Notes: generated by a model from the sequence alone, not told the origin. Shown: positions 1 through 6,536, numbered from the stretch's first letter. The stretch is 7,274 nucleotides of DNA from Salinibacterium sp. (GCA_025352485.1 JANXTJ010000204.1:1-7274), one strand, 5' to 3'. Translations and numbers: made by a program.

Positions 1-603
1 GAGACCTGGGATGGCACGGTGCCGGCCCAAAAGTTGCTGTCCACCATCGTGCGGCTGCAGCGCGAGCGCGGTCAGCGGTTCGGCGCCGGCCACATCATCG
101 ACATCCTGCTCGGCAAGACCACGCCGCGCACCACCCAACACAATCACGACGCGATCGCGACCTGGGGCATCGGGGCCGACCTGTCCGATCAGGAGTGGCG
201 CGGGGTGGTGCGCCAGCTGCTCGCGCAAGGTCTGCTCGCGGTGGAGGGCGAGTACGGCATCCTCGTGATCACCCCGTCCAGCGCCAGCATGCTCAACGGC
301 GAACGGAAGGCCCTCTTTCGCCGGGAGACGGCGAAACGCTCCATCGCCGCGAAGAAGGCGAGCTCGGCCGGGTTGCTGCCAGAGGCCGCGCTGCCGCTCT
401 TCGAGGCACTGCGCTCGTGGCGAGCCGAGGTGTCGCGCGAGCAGGGCGTTCCCGCCTACATCGTCTTCGGCGACGCGACCCTGCGGGGCATCGCGGTGAC
501 CCGCCCCGCATCGACGGCAGAGCTCGGCACGATCAGCGGCGTCGGCGAGAAGAAACTCGAGCAATATGGGGAGGCGCTGCTCGCCGTCGTCGCGGCGGCC
601 TGA
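1..603 (+). CDS. recQ: ATP-dependent DNA helicase RecQ, C-terminal part (5' truncated by window edge)
   Basis: The reading frame is open from base 1 to a TGA at 601-603, giving the last 200 residues of a protein that begins upstream. RecQ is a 3'-5' superfamily 2 helicase that unwinds forks and recombination intermediates. The fragment opens with ETWDGT followed by AQKLLSTIVRL. In RecQ proteins this stretch directly follows the zinc-binding cysteines, which would lie just outside the window. Residues 1-95 read as the RQC winged helix, including RFGAGHIIDILLG and a helix around DQEWRGVVRQLLAQGLL. A basic linker follows, and residues 130-198 form an HRDC domain, from LPLFEALRSWRAEVSREQ to the helix-hairpin-like ISGVGEKKLEQYGEALL. 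The HRDC domain contributes DNA binding. The helicase motifs themselves cannot be checked here. The GTG at 19 is an internal codon and not a start. A clear intrinsic terminator follows 7 bases after the stop, so recQ is the end of its transcript. Confidence 0.93.
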   Translation, partial: ETWDGTVPAQKLLSTIVRLQRERGQRFGAGHIIDILLGKTTPRTTQHNHDAIATWGIGADLSDQEWRGVVRQLLAQGLLAVEGEYGILVITPSSASMLNGERKALFRRETAKRSIAAKKASSAGLLPEAALPLFEALRSWRAEVSREQGVPAYIVFGDATLRGIAVTRPASTAELGTISGVGEKKLEQYGEALLAVVAAA

Positions 604-609
604 GCGCTT

Positions 610-636
610 TGCGGCTGGTCGGCCACCGCAGTTTTT
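610..636 (+). terminator. Rho-independent terminator of recQ
   Basis: TGCGG (610-614), a bulged C and TGG (616-618) pair with CCA (623-625) and CCGCA (626-630) around a TCGG tetraloop. A G and five T (632-636) follow directly. The position 7 nt after the recQ stop and the U-tract make this a textbook L-shaped terminator, the only one of that type in the window. Confidence 0.75.
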
Positions 637-653
637 CGTGCCGAGGCCATGCG

Positions 654-687
654 CTTGTCGGGTCCCGCTCACTTGTCGGGTCCCGCT
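654..687 (+). repeat. 16-bp tandem direct repeat in the recQ-acyl-CoA oxidase spacer
   Basis: CTTGTCGGGTCCCGCT occurs at 654-669 and again, identically, at 672-687, separated by CA (18-bp period). It lies between the recQ terminator and the next gene, in no convincing reading frame. It could be a slippage product or a paired protein-binding site upstream of the oxidase gene. Nothing in the sequence decides between these. Confidence 0.8.
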
Positions 688-773
688 AAGCGGTCGAGCC
701 CGCCGCCCGGCCGGTTTAGTTCAACTTCTACCACGAAATGCGGCTTTTGTTGTGGCAGACGTACCGTGGAACT

Positions 774-2861
774 ATGAGCAAGCTCACCGATCACAGCATT
801 GAAGTTCCCGCCACAGCCAGTAGCCCCGCCCCGACCGTGGTGCCCGCCGTCGATGTCGCAGAGCTCGGCGACCTTCTGATGGGGCGCTGGGCAAGCGTTC
901 GACGTGAGGCGCGCGCCCTCGCTGCTCGCCCCGACATCAAGCGCATCTCGGGCCTTGCGATGGCCGATCATCGCGAGCGGGTCATGGGTCAGCTCAAGAT
1001 CCTTGTCGACGAGAAGGCGGTGCACCGCGCCTTCCCGAAGTCGATGGGCGGTAACGACGATGCCGGCGGCAACATCGCCGGATTTGAGGAGTTGGTGCTT
1101 GCCGACCCCTCGCTGCAGATCAAATCGGGCGTGCAGTGGGGCTTGTTCGGGGCCGCGGTTTTGCACCTCGGCACCGAGTACCACCACAGCACGTTCCTGC
1201 CCGGCATCCTGAGCCTCGACGTTCCCGGCGCGTTCGCGATGACCGAGACCGGCCATGGCTCGGATGTCGCGGCGGTGGGCACCACGGCCAGCTACGACGC
1301 GGCATCCCAGGAGTTCGTCATCGACACCCCGTTCCGCGCCGCGTGGAAGGATTACCTCGGCAACGCCGCCGTGCACGGCCTCGCCGCCGTGGTCTTCGCG
1401 CAACTCATCACGCAGGGCGTCAACCACGGGGTGCACGCGTTTTACGTGCCCATCCGCGATGAGAACGGTTTTCTGCCGGGCGTCGGGGGCGAAGACGACG
1501 GCCTCAAGGGCGGGCTGAACGGCATCGACAACGGCCGGCTGCACTTCAGCGGCGTGCGCGTACCGCGCGTGAACCTGCTCAACCGCTACGGGGATGTCGC
1601 CGAAGACGGCACCTACACCTCATCGATCGCCAGCCAAGGCCGACGGTTCTTCACGATGCTCGGAACGCTCGTGCAGGGTCGAGTCTCCCTCGACGGTGCG
1701 GCCACCGTCGCGAGCAAACTCGCCATGACGATCGCGATCACCTACGGCGCGCAGCGTCGCCAGTTCACGGCAGGCAGCGACACCGAGGAGGAGGTCATCC
1801 TCGACTACCAGCGCCACCAGCGCCGTCTGCTGCCGCGCCTCGCGACCACCTATGCGATGTCTTTCGCGCACGAGGTCTTCCTCGAAAAGTTCGACGGGGT
1901 GTTCAGTGGGGCCGATTCGGATGCCGACCGGCAAGATCTTGAGACCCTCGCGGCCGCCCTTAAGCCGCTCAGCACCTGGGCGGCCCTCGACATCCTTCAG
2001 GAGGCGCGCGAGGCGTGTGGCGGAAGCGGTTTCCTCGTCGAGAACCGACTCACCGAATTGCGTGCGGATCTCGATGTGTACGTCACGTTTGAGGGCGACA
2101 ACAACGTGCTGTTGCAACTGGTCGCCAAGCGTCTCCTGACCGACTACTCCCGCAAGTTCGCCAGCGCGGATGCCGGGGCGATGGCCCAGTACGTCGCCGA
2201 GCAGGTGAACGAGGCCGCGATCAACCGGTCCGGATTGCGCCGGCTCGCGCAGTCGGTCGTGGATTTCGGTTCGACGGCGCGATCGGTCGGCTCCATTCGC
2301 GACACCGATTCGCAGCGCCAACTGCTGACCGACCGGGTGCAGAGCATGGTCGCCGAGATCGCCGGCAAGCTGCGTAGCGCGAGCAAGCTGCCCAAGCGCG
2401 AGGCGGCGCAGCTCTTCAACAGCCACCAGAACGCCCTCATCGAGGCTGCTCGGGCGCACGGCGAGCTGCTGCAGTGGGAGGCCTTCACTCAGGGCATCGA
2501 GAAGATTGACGACGAGGGTACCAAGATCGTGCTGACCTGGCTGCGCGACCTTTTCGGGCTCGGGCTCCTCGAGAAACATGCCGCCTGGTACCTCATCCAT
2601 GGCCGGATTTCTGCGCAGCGGGCGCTCGGCATTACGAGCTACATCGACGACCGGCTGCTGCCGCGCCTGCGCATGCACGCCCTGTCGCTAGTCGCCGCCT
2701 TCGAGCTCACGCCGGAGCACATCGGTGCCCCGATCGCCCTGGGGGCCGAGAAGCAGCGCCAAGACGAGGCGATGGCCTACTACCTGCACCAGCGCGAGTC
2801 GGGCACCGCGCCGGTCGCCGAGGCCCCGGCACCTCGCGGCGAGAAGGCCCCGGCTCACTGA
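774..2861 (+). CDS. Acyl-CoA oxidase / acyl-CoA dehydrogenase family flavoenzyme
   Basis: This 695-residue protein is probably an FAD-dependent acyl-CoA oxidase, introducing the trans-2 double bond in the first step of fatty acid beta-oxidation. Oxidases pass electrons to O2 to give H2O2, and dehydrogenases pass them to ETF. The length and arrangement match the long ACOX type (about 650-700 residues) rather than about 380-residue dehydrogenases. Visible landmarks are the flavin/substrate motif AFAMTETGHGSD (153-164), the beta-barrel domain to about 275, YGAQRRQF (324-331), EACGGSGF (413-420) and TFEGDNNVLLQ (438-448). Glu440 occupies the position of the ACOX catalytic base. A C-terminal helical domain follows from about 460. 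The ATG at 774 is chosen because it gives a normal soluble N-terminus. An in-frame ATG at 738 would add 12 residues (MRLLLWQTYRGT) but has no Shine-Dalgarno. GGA before 774 is itself a weak ribosome-binding site. I see no clear -35/-10 pair. The C-terminus ends in a low-complexity Ala/Pro tail. The gene stands alone, between recQ and a convergent exporter. Oxidase versus dehydrogenase electron acceptor cannot be settled from sequence alone. Confidence 0.88.
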   Translation: MSKLTDHSIEVPATASSPAPTVVPAVDVAELGDLLMGRWASVRREARALAARPDIKRISGLAMADHRERVMGQLKILVDEKAVHRAFPKSMGGNDDAGGNIAGFEELVLADPSLQIKSGVQWGLFGAAVLHLGTEYHHSTFLPGILSLDVPGAFAMTETGHGSDVAAVGTTASYDAASQEFVIDTPFRAAWKDYLGNAAVHGLAAVVFAQLITQGVNHGVHAFYVPIRDENGFLPGVGGEDDGLKGGLNGIDNGRLHFSGVRVPRVNLLNRYGDVAEDGTYTSSIASQGRRFFTMLGTLVQGRVSLDGAATVASKLAMTIAITYGAQRRQFTAGSDTEEEVILDYQRHQRRLLPRLATTYAMSFAHEVFLEKFDGVFSGADSDADRQDLETLAAALKPLSTWAALDILQEAREACGGSGFLVENRLTELRADLDVYVTFEGDNNVLLQLVAKRLLTDYSRKFASADAGAMAQYVAEQVNEAAINRSGLRRLAQSVVDFGSTARSVGSIRDTDSQRQLLTDRVQSMVAEIAGKLRSASKLPKREAAQLFNSHQNALIEAARAHGELLQWEAFTQGIEKIDDEGTKIVLTWLRDLFGLGLLEKHAAWYLIHGRISAQRALGITSYIDDRLLPRLRMHALSLVAAFELTPEHIGAPIALGAEKQRQDEAMAYYLHQRESGTAPVAEAPAPRGEKAPAH

Positions 2862-2993
2862 CCCGTCCAGCGTGCGCTTTCATCATTCAGGACAGTGTGT
2901 TGCTGAAGTGGCTGATGTCGCCCCGCGTGATCACATTTCTCACGCGAGATGACTTCAGCCCCGCACTGTCCTGAATGATGAAGGGGCGGGTCA
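2859..2993. terminator. Large nested inverted repeat between convergent genes, probable bidirectional terminator
   Basis: Three perfect nested stems are visible. The outermost is TGACCCG (2859-2865) with CGGGTCA (2987-2993). The main one is the 19-bp TTCATCATTCAGGACAGTG (2879-2897) with its exact complement at 2964-2982. The next is GCTGAAGT (2902-2909) with ACTTCAGC (2952-2959), capped by CGCGTGA (2924-2930) with TCACGCG (2940-2946). The outer stem contains the TGA of the oxidase gene and, on the other strand, the TGA of the exporter. No T-tract follows on either strand, so as a terminator it would be the U-less type reported in actinobacteria. A repetitive palindromic element is the alternative. 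The inverted repeat itself is certain, but its function is inferred. Confidence 0.7.
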
Positions 2994-4565
2994 GGCCTCG
3001 AGGTGCTCCTCGCGCCGACCGGAGCCGCCGAGGCTGAGGGTAGCGAGGAAGCCGAGCACGAGAAATCCGGCCGCCGCGTACGCGGAGTAGCGGGTCGCGT
3101 CACTGAAGGCGGCGCGGGCATCGGCCGCGGCATCCGCCGACTGAGCATCGAGCTTCGGGATGACCGTGCCGGCCGAGTCAACCACGAGCGTGACAATCTG
3201 CTCGCGTACCGCAGCCGGAATCTCGGTGCGCGCGTCGAGCCGCGCCTGCAACCCGGTGCCGAGCGACGTGAACAGGATGGTGCCGAGAATCGCGATGCCG
3301 AGCGCCGAGCCCACCTGGCGGGCCGTGCTTTGCGTGCCCGACCCTTGCCCGCTTTGCTCGAGCGGCACGTCTTTCAGCACCACCCCGGTGAGCTGGGCGG
3401 TGGCGCACCCGACGCCGAACCCGTAGACGAAGAGACCCGGAACCACCTGCCACCACTGCGCATTAGGGCTGATCGCGAGAGCCACCAGTATCAGCCCCGC
3501 AATCTCGGTCAGGATGCCCACCCGCACGATCAGCACCGGCGAGATCCGGTTGCCGAACGCGCCCGCGAAGCCGCTGGCCACGAAGGCCCCGATCGCCAGC
3601 GCGAGGATCACCAAGCCGGTCTGCAACGCGTCGTAGCCGAGCACATTTTGCAGCCAGAGCGGCAGAGAGAGGATGATGCCGAACTCGCCGAGCGAGACGA
3701 TCATCGCCGCGATGTTGCCGTTGCGGAATGAGGCGATCTTCAGCAGGCCGAAGGCAAGCATGGTGGTCTTGCCGTCCCGCTGCCGGCGCAGGCCCCAGAG
3801 CACGAAGGCGGCCCCGGCGATCAACGCCAGCGCGAAGACGAAGGGGATCGGCGAGATGGCGGGAGTCCAGAATGCGGGCGGCTTGTCGCTGAGCCACCAG
3901 CCGTAGCTGCGCCCCTCGATGAGGCCGAAGACGAGCGAGGCGAACAGCACGACAGAGAGGATCGCGCCCACCACATCCACTCGCTTCGGGGCACCTGGTT
4001 CCCGCGATTCGACCACGAAAATCAGCACCCCGATGACGATGATGATGCCGAGCGGCACGTTGATGCCGAAGGCCCAGCGCCACGAGAAGTAGGTGGTTAG
4101 CCAGCCGCCGAGGAGCGGGCCGACGGCGGCCATGCCGCCGATTGTCGAGCCCCAGACGGCGAAGGCGATGGCACGCTCTTTACCGCGGAACGTCGCATTG
4201 ATGATCGACAGTGAGGCCGGCAGGATCATCGCACCACCGATTCCCTGCACGGTGCGCGAGGCGATCAACAGGGTTCCATCACCGGCGAGGGCAGCGGCCA
4301 CAGAGGCGAGCGCGAAAATTACGACGCCGATGAGTAGCAGCCGGCGGCGTCCGAACCGGTCGGCGAGGGTGCCGAAGACCAGCAGCAGTGACGCGAACAC
4401 GAGTGTGTAGGTCTCCTGCACCCACTGCACCTGGGTCGACGTGATGTCGAGCTCCTTGACGATCGACGGGATCGCGACATTGACGATCGTCGAATCGACG
4501 ATGATCAGCGCGACGGAGATGCTGATGAAGACGAGGCCGATCCACCGAGTGCGGGAGTTGCTCAT
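2991..4565 (-). CDS. MFS transporter, DHA2 (EmrB/QacA-like, 14-TM) drug:H+ antiporter
   Basis: The 524-residue inner-membrane protein is predicted to export drugs or other lipophilic compounds using the proton gradient. Family landmarks are the acidic TM1 motif IIVDSTIVNVAIPSI (21-35), motif A GTLADRFGRRR (65-75), the TM4 arginine region ASRTVQGIGGAMILPASLSI (102-121) and antiporter motif C GSTIGGMAAVGPLLGG (139-154). SWRWAFGINVPLG (161-173) is typical of DHA2 members. The length and hydrophobic profile fit 14 spans, with an extracytoplasmic-looking segment before the last span and a short charged tail (REEHLEA). The ATG at 4565 is preceded by GAGGAAAGG with a 10-nt spacer. An equally good upstream ATG at 4601 overlaps the stop of the preceding gene as ATGA and would add 12 residues (MSAPNPRKGPRV). 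Both lie in a duplicated cassette. Co-transcription and translational coupling with the TspO-like gene are likely, and the divergent MarR regulator is the probable controller. The substrate cannot be predicted. Confidence 0.88.
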   Translation of the reverse strand: MSNSRTRWIGLVFISISVALIIVDSTIVNVAIPSIVKELDITSTQVQWVQETYTLVFASLLLVFGTLADRFGRRRLLLIGVVIFALASVAAALAGDGTLLIASRTVQGIGGAMILPASLSIINATFRGKERAIAFAVWGSTIGGMAAVGPLLGGWLTTYFSWRWAFGINVPLGIIIVIGVLIFVVESREPGAPKRVDVVGAILSVVLFASLVFGLIEGRSYGWWLSDKPPAFWTPAISPIPFVFALALIAGAAFVLWGLRRQRDGKTTMLAFGLLKIASFRNGNIAAMIVSLGEFGIILSLPLWLQNVLGYDALQTGLVILALAIGAFVASGFAGAFGNRISPVLIVRVGILTEIAGLILVALAISPNAQWWQVVPGLFVYGFGVGCATAQLTGVVLKDVPLEQSGQGSGTQSTARQVGSALGIAILGTILFTSLGTGLQARLDARTEIPAAVREQIVTLVVDSAGTVIPKLDAQSADAAADARAAFSDATRYSAYAAAGFLVLGFLATLSLGGSGRREEHLEA

Positions 4566-4624
4566 GACGCGAGGGCCTTTCCTCGGGTTCGGGGCACTCA
4601 TGCCGCGAGGGCCTTTCCTCGGGT
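4562..4624 (-). repeat. Tandemly duplicated stop/start and ribosome-binding cassette (36-bp period)
   Basis: The 27-bp segment at 4598-4624 recurs at 4562-4588 with one mismatch (A4567 against C4603). On the minus strand each copy carries GAGGAAAGG (4620-4612 and 4584-4576), a 10-nt spacer and ATGA. The tspO-proximal copy holds the last codons and TGA stop of the TspO-like gene, overlapping the ATG at 4601. The distal copy supplies the second ATG at 4565. The period of 12 codons keeps the two ATGs in frame. Each copy can also form a small hairpin, CGAGG/CCTCG with a 6-nt loop, which includes part of the Shine-Dalgarno. Confidence 0.85.
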
Positions 4625-5389
4625 CAGCCGCAACGCCAGCGCCGAGCCGAGCACGATGACGACGGCGATAATCGCGGCGATGGCGGCGGGAGTCGAGATC
4701 AGCCCGCCGGTGAGTCGACCGACCGCGATCCAGGCCAGGCCCCACGCCAGCGAGAGGGCGGGAGCCACGCGCCCGCTACCCCCGATGGCGATCAGCACCC
4801 CGACAGCGGCGGCGACCGCGATCACTAAGACGGCCCACAGGTTCGGGCTCAGGCCGAAGCCCGTGAAGCCCGCGGCGGTGAGCAGGGCCGCGGCGTTGGC
4901 GGCGGTCGCGATGCTCACCCAGCCGAGGTAGAGCCCCATCGTGCCGTCCGTGATGACGGCGTCGAGGCGCCCGGTGGGGCGATATCGCAGGCACAGCGCG
5001 AAGGTGCGTGCGAGCACCGCGAGCAGCGCAACGATCACCGGAAGGCTCAGCGCGAGCAGGTCAAATTGCACGCTCAGAATCCACGCGGCGTTCAATAGCA
5101 GGGATGCCGCTACCCAGTAGCCGAGGCGACGGTGCCGCTCGGCGCTGGCCTGGGCGGGCAAGAACTGCCACACCGCATACGCGACGAGCCCGAGGTAGAT
5201 CACGCTCCAAATCGAGAAGGCAGGACCGTCCGGCGCGACGGGCGTTCCGGTTGCGCTCAGTGCGCCGCCGGCCGCCTGTTGGATGGGCGTGCCGCCGGCC
5301 GCCCCTGAACCGATGAACGACCCGATGATCGCGACGACGGTGCTCGCCACGACGACCCCCTGTCGCACAATATCCCGCGTCTGGCGCAT
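4598..5389 (-). CDS. TspO/MBR-family (tryptophan-rich sensory protein-like) membrane protein, enlarged form
   Basis: The 263-residue protein is highly hydrophobic. I assign it to the TspO/MBR family by the stretch PAFSIWSVIYLGLVAYAVWQ (56-75), LLLNAAWILSVQ (97-108) and MGLYLGWVSIATAANAAALL (151-170). These resemble the conserved helices of the longer bacterial members annotated as tryptophan-rich sensory proteins. Approximate membrane spans are 11-29, 58-78, 91-108, 111-134, 150-172, 184-203, 208-226 and 232-253. That is about eight, against five in classical TspO proteins of 150-190 residues. TspO proteins bind porphyrins and other lipophilic ligands and modulate stress responses. The role of this larger form is unknown to me. 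The ATG at 5389 has GGAGGA (5399-5394) 4 nt upstream. A TTG at 5422 would extend it by 11 residues but lies inside the putative operator. It is the first gene of an operon with the MFS exporter, and its TGA overlaps a possible exporter ATG. Confidence 0.72.
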   Translation of the reverse strand: MRQTRDIVRQGVVVASTVVAIIGSFIGSGAAGGTPIQQAAGGALSATGTPVAPDGPAFSIWSVIYLGLVAYAVWQFLPAQASAERHRRLGYWVAASLLLNAAWILSVQFDLLALSLPVIVALLAVLARTFALCLRYRPTGRLDAVITDGTMGLYLGWVSIATAANAAALLTAAGFTGFGLSPNLWAVLVIAVAAAVGVLIAIGGSGRVAPALSLAWGLAWIAVGRLTGGLISTPAAIAAIIAVVIVLGSALALRLTRGKALAA

Positions 5390-5401
5390 GGCATCCTCCG
5401 A

Positions 5402-5423
5402 ATTGGTAAGCTGGCTTATCAAT
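5402..5423. promoter_or_regulatory. 22-bp palindrome, candidate MarR operator in divergent promoter region
   Basis: ATTGGTAAGC (5402-5411), TG, GCTTATCAAT (5414-5423): the arms are 10 bp and complementary except for one position (G5406 against T5419). This is the size and AT-rich TTGATAAG-like form expected of a MarR-dimer site. It sits 13-34 bp upstream of the TspO-like start on one side and 24-45 bp upstream of the marR start on the other, where it would overlap promoter elements of both. Well-matched -35/-10 boxes are not obvious, although TATCAA (5417-5422) could be a -10 for the plus strand. Binding is inferred from position and symmetry. Confidence 0.68.
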
Positions 5424-5446
5424 GCACGGTAGCACTGGGGAATATC

Positions 5447-5866
5447 GTGACCGATCCGATAGACAGCTGGCCCACGGGGCGACTATTGTCTACGGCGGCA
5501 CGGCTCGTGGAGCATGAATGGGCCGAAGCTCTCGACGCGCGTGGGCTCACCCATGCCGGCCTCGTCGTGCTGCACTTTCTCGATGCTGGTGCGCTGAACC
5601 AGAGTGAGCTCGCGCGCAGCGCGAAGGTGGAGGCGCAGACCATGTCCCGCACCATTGAACGGCTGGAACGCCGTGGCCTGGTGCGCCGCGAGGCCGATCC
5701 CCTCGACCGGCGACGGCTGGTTGTGACCCGCACCGCCGAGGGGGATGGGGCATGGGCATCCACTCGGCTGCTCGAGTCGGACGTTTTCCCAGCCGTCAGC
5801 AACCCGGCGCAATTGCGGGCGCGGCTGCTCGAGATCATTCACGCGTCGTCGAAGGGAAGGTGGTGA
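5447..5866 (+). CDS. MarR-family transcriptional regulator
   Basis: The 139-residue protein is a winged helix-turn-helix regulator of the MarR type, which acts as a dimer, usually as a repressor released by small lipophilic ligands or oxidation. An N-terminal dimerisation helix (about 8-30) and a second helix (34-46) precede the DNA-binding domain. The helix-turn-helix is NQSELARSAKVEAQTMSRTI (51-70). ERLERRGLVRR (71-81) and the wing, with the family signature DPLDRRRLVVTRTAEG (84-99), follow. The C-terminal dimerisation helices are short but present. There is no cysteine, so thiol-based redox sensing of the OhrR type is ruled out. The GTG start at 5447 is supported by GGGGAA (5437-5442). It is divergent from the TspO-like/MFS operon with a palindrome between, and is followed 1 nt later by the MOSC gene. 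It most likely regulates itself, the MOSC gene and the exporter operon. Confidence 0.9.
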   Translation: MTDPIDSWPTGRLLSTAARLVEHEWAEALDARGLTHAGLVVLHFLDAGALNQSELARSAKVEAQTMSRTIERLERRGLVRREADPLDRRRLVVTRTAEGDGAWASTRLLESDVFPAVSNPAQLRARLLEIIHASSKGRW

Positions 5867-5867
5867 C

Positions 5868-6536
5868 ATGGGGCTTCTCGAGTCGGTGAACCTGGCCATG
5901 GCAGAACCGAATCCGTACAAGAAATCGATGAGTACCGGCATCAACAAACGGCCGCAGCCCGGTCGATTTGCGGTCACGGCGCCCGGCCCGCGCGGCCAGG
6001 GTCAGGCCGGGGCGTTGGCCGACGACTTCATCGGCGACCCCAAACACCACGGTGGCAGCCGGCAGGCCCTTTACGCCTTCGAGCGGTCGGACTTGGATGC
6101 GTGGGAGCGCAAGCTCGGGCGCGAACTCGGCAACGGCTTCTTCGGGGAGAACCTCACGACGTCGGGCCTGGATGTCAACGGCGCCCTGCTGGGCGAAACG
6201 TGGCGCATCGGCGATGACGTCGTGGCGCGGGTGACCGGGCCGCGCATCCCCTGTTCGACATTCCGCGGGTGGGTTGGTGAGTCGGGATGGCTCAAGACGT
6301 TCACGGCCGAGGCGCGGCCGGGCGCATACCTGAGCATCGAGCGGCCCGGAGAGATTGCCGCGGGTGATCCGATCACCGTGCTGCATCGCCCCGAGCACGA
6401 TGTGACGATATCGCTCGTCTACCGAGCCCTCACCACCGAGCGGGAGTTACTGCCGCGCCTGTTGGCGGCGGACGAGTACCTTGACGACGAGACCAGAGCG
6501 ACCATTGCTCGCGAGCGGGTTCGCCGCCTGGGTTGA
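5868..6536 (+). CDS. MOSC domain-containing protein, YiiM-like
   Basis: The 222-residue protein carries a MOSC domain, the beta-barrel found at the C-terminus of molybdenum cofactor sulfurases and in mARC and YiiM proteins, where it binds molybdopterin. YiiM of E. coli reduces N-hydroxylated base analogues such as 6-hydroxylaminopurine. Visible landmarks are GDPKHHGGSRQALYAF (56-71), a block typical of stand-alone MOSC proteins, then FGENLTTSGLDV (92-103), IGD (114-116) and VTGPRIPCSTFRGWVGE (122-138). Cys129 is the candidate Mo-ligand cysteine, equivalent to the PRxPC motif of the family. The C-terminal quarter (about 190-222) is helical and charged, like the YiiM C-terminal extension. The ATG at 5868 has GGGAAGG upstream, inside the marR coding end. 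The marR stop ends one base before, so the two are almost certainly co-transcribed and coupled. The substrate and the electron donor partner are unknown, and no reductase gene is adjacent. Confidence 0.88.
   Translation: MGLLESVNLAMAEPNPYKKSMSTGINKRPQPGRFAVTAPGPRGQGQAGALADDFIGDPKHHGGSRQALYAFERSDLDAWERKLGRELGNGFFGENLTTSGLDVNGALLGETWRIGDDVVARVTGPRIPCSTFRGWVGESGWLKTFTAEARPGAYLSIERPGEIAAGDPITVLHRPEHDVTISLVYRALTTERELLPRLLAADEYLDDETRATIARERVRRLG

Noticed and set aside
669..1544. Long minus-strand open frame of 291 residues opposite the acyl-CoA oxidase gene
   Set aside because: It is antisense to a gene with clear family motifs and resembles no family; long antisense frames are expected from GC-rich codon bias.
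1620..2678. Long minus-strand open frame of 352 residues opposite the acyl-CoA oxidase gene
   Set aside because: It is Arg/Leu/Glu-rich shadow sequence with no recognisable domain and no plausible ribosome-binding context.
2879..2982. Miniature inverted-repeat transposable element with 19-bp terminal repeats
   Set aside because: No target-site duplication flanks the arms (GCGCT on the left, GGGGC on the right), and the stems are nested as in a structured RNA. Kept only as an alternative.
3003..3731. Plus-strand open frame of 242 residues opposite the MFS exporter
   Set aside because: The composition is highly charged and repetitive in Arg and Glu, as expected from reading a hydrophobic membrane gene backwards.
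4566..4745. N-terminal extension of the MFS exporter up to an ATG at 4745
   Set aside because: The extension is Arg-rich shadow sequence of the TspO-like coding region; the exporter family homology begins only near the ATG at 4565.
5390..5422. TTG at 5422 as start of the TspO-like gene
   Set aside because: It falls inside the palindromic operator and has a poorer ribosome-binding site than the ATG at 5389 with GGAGGA.
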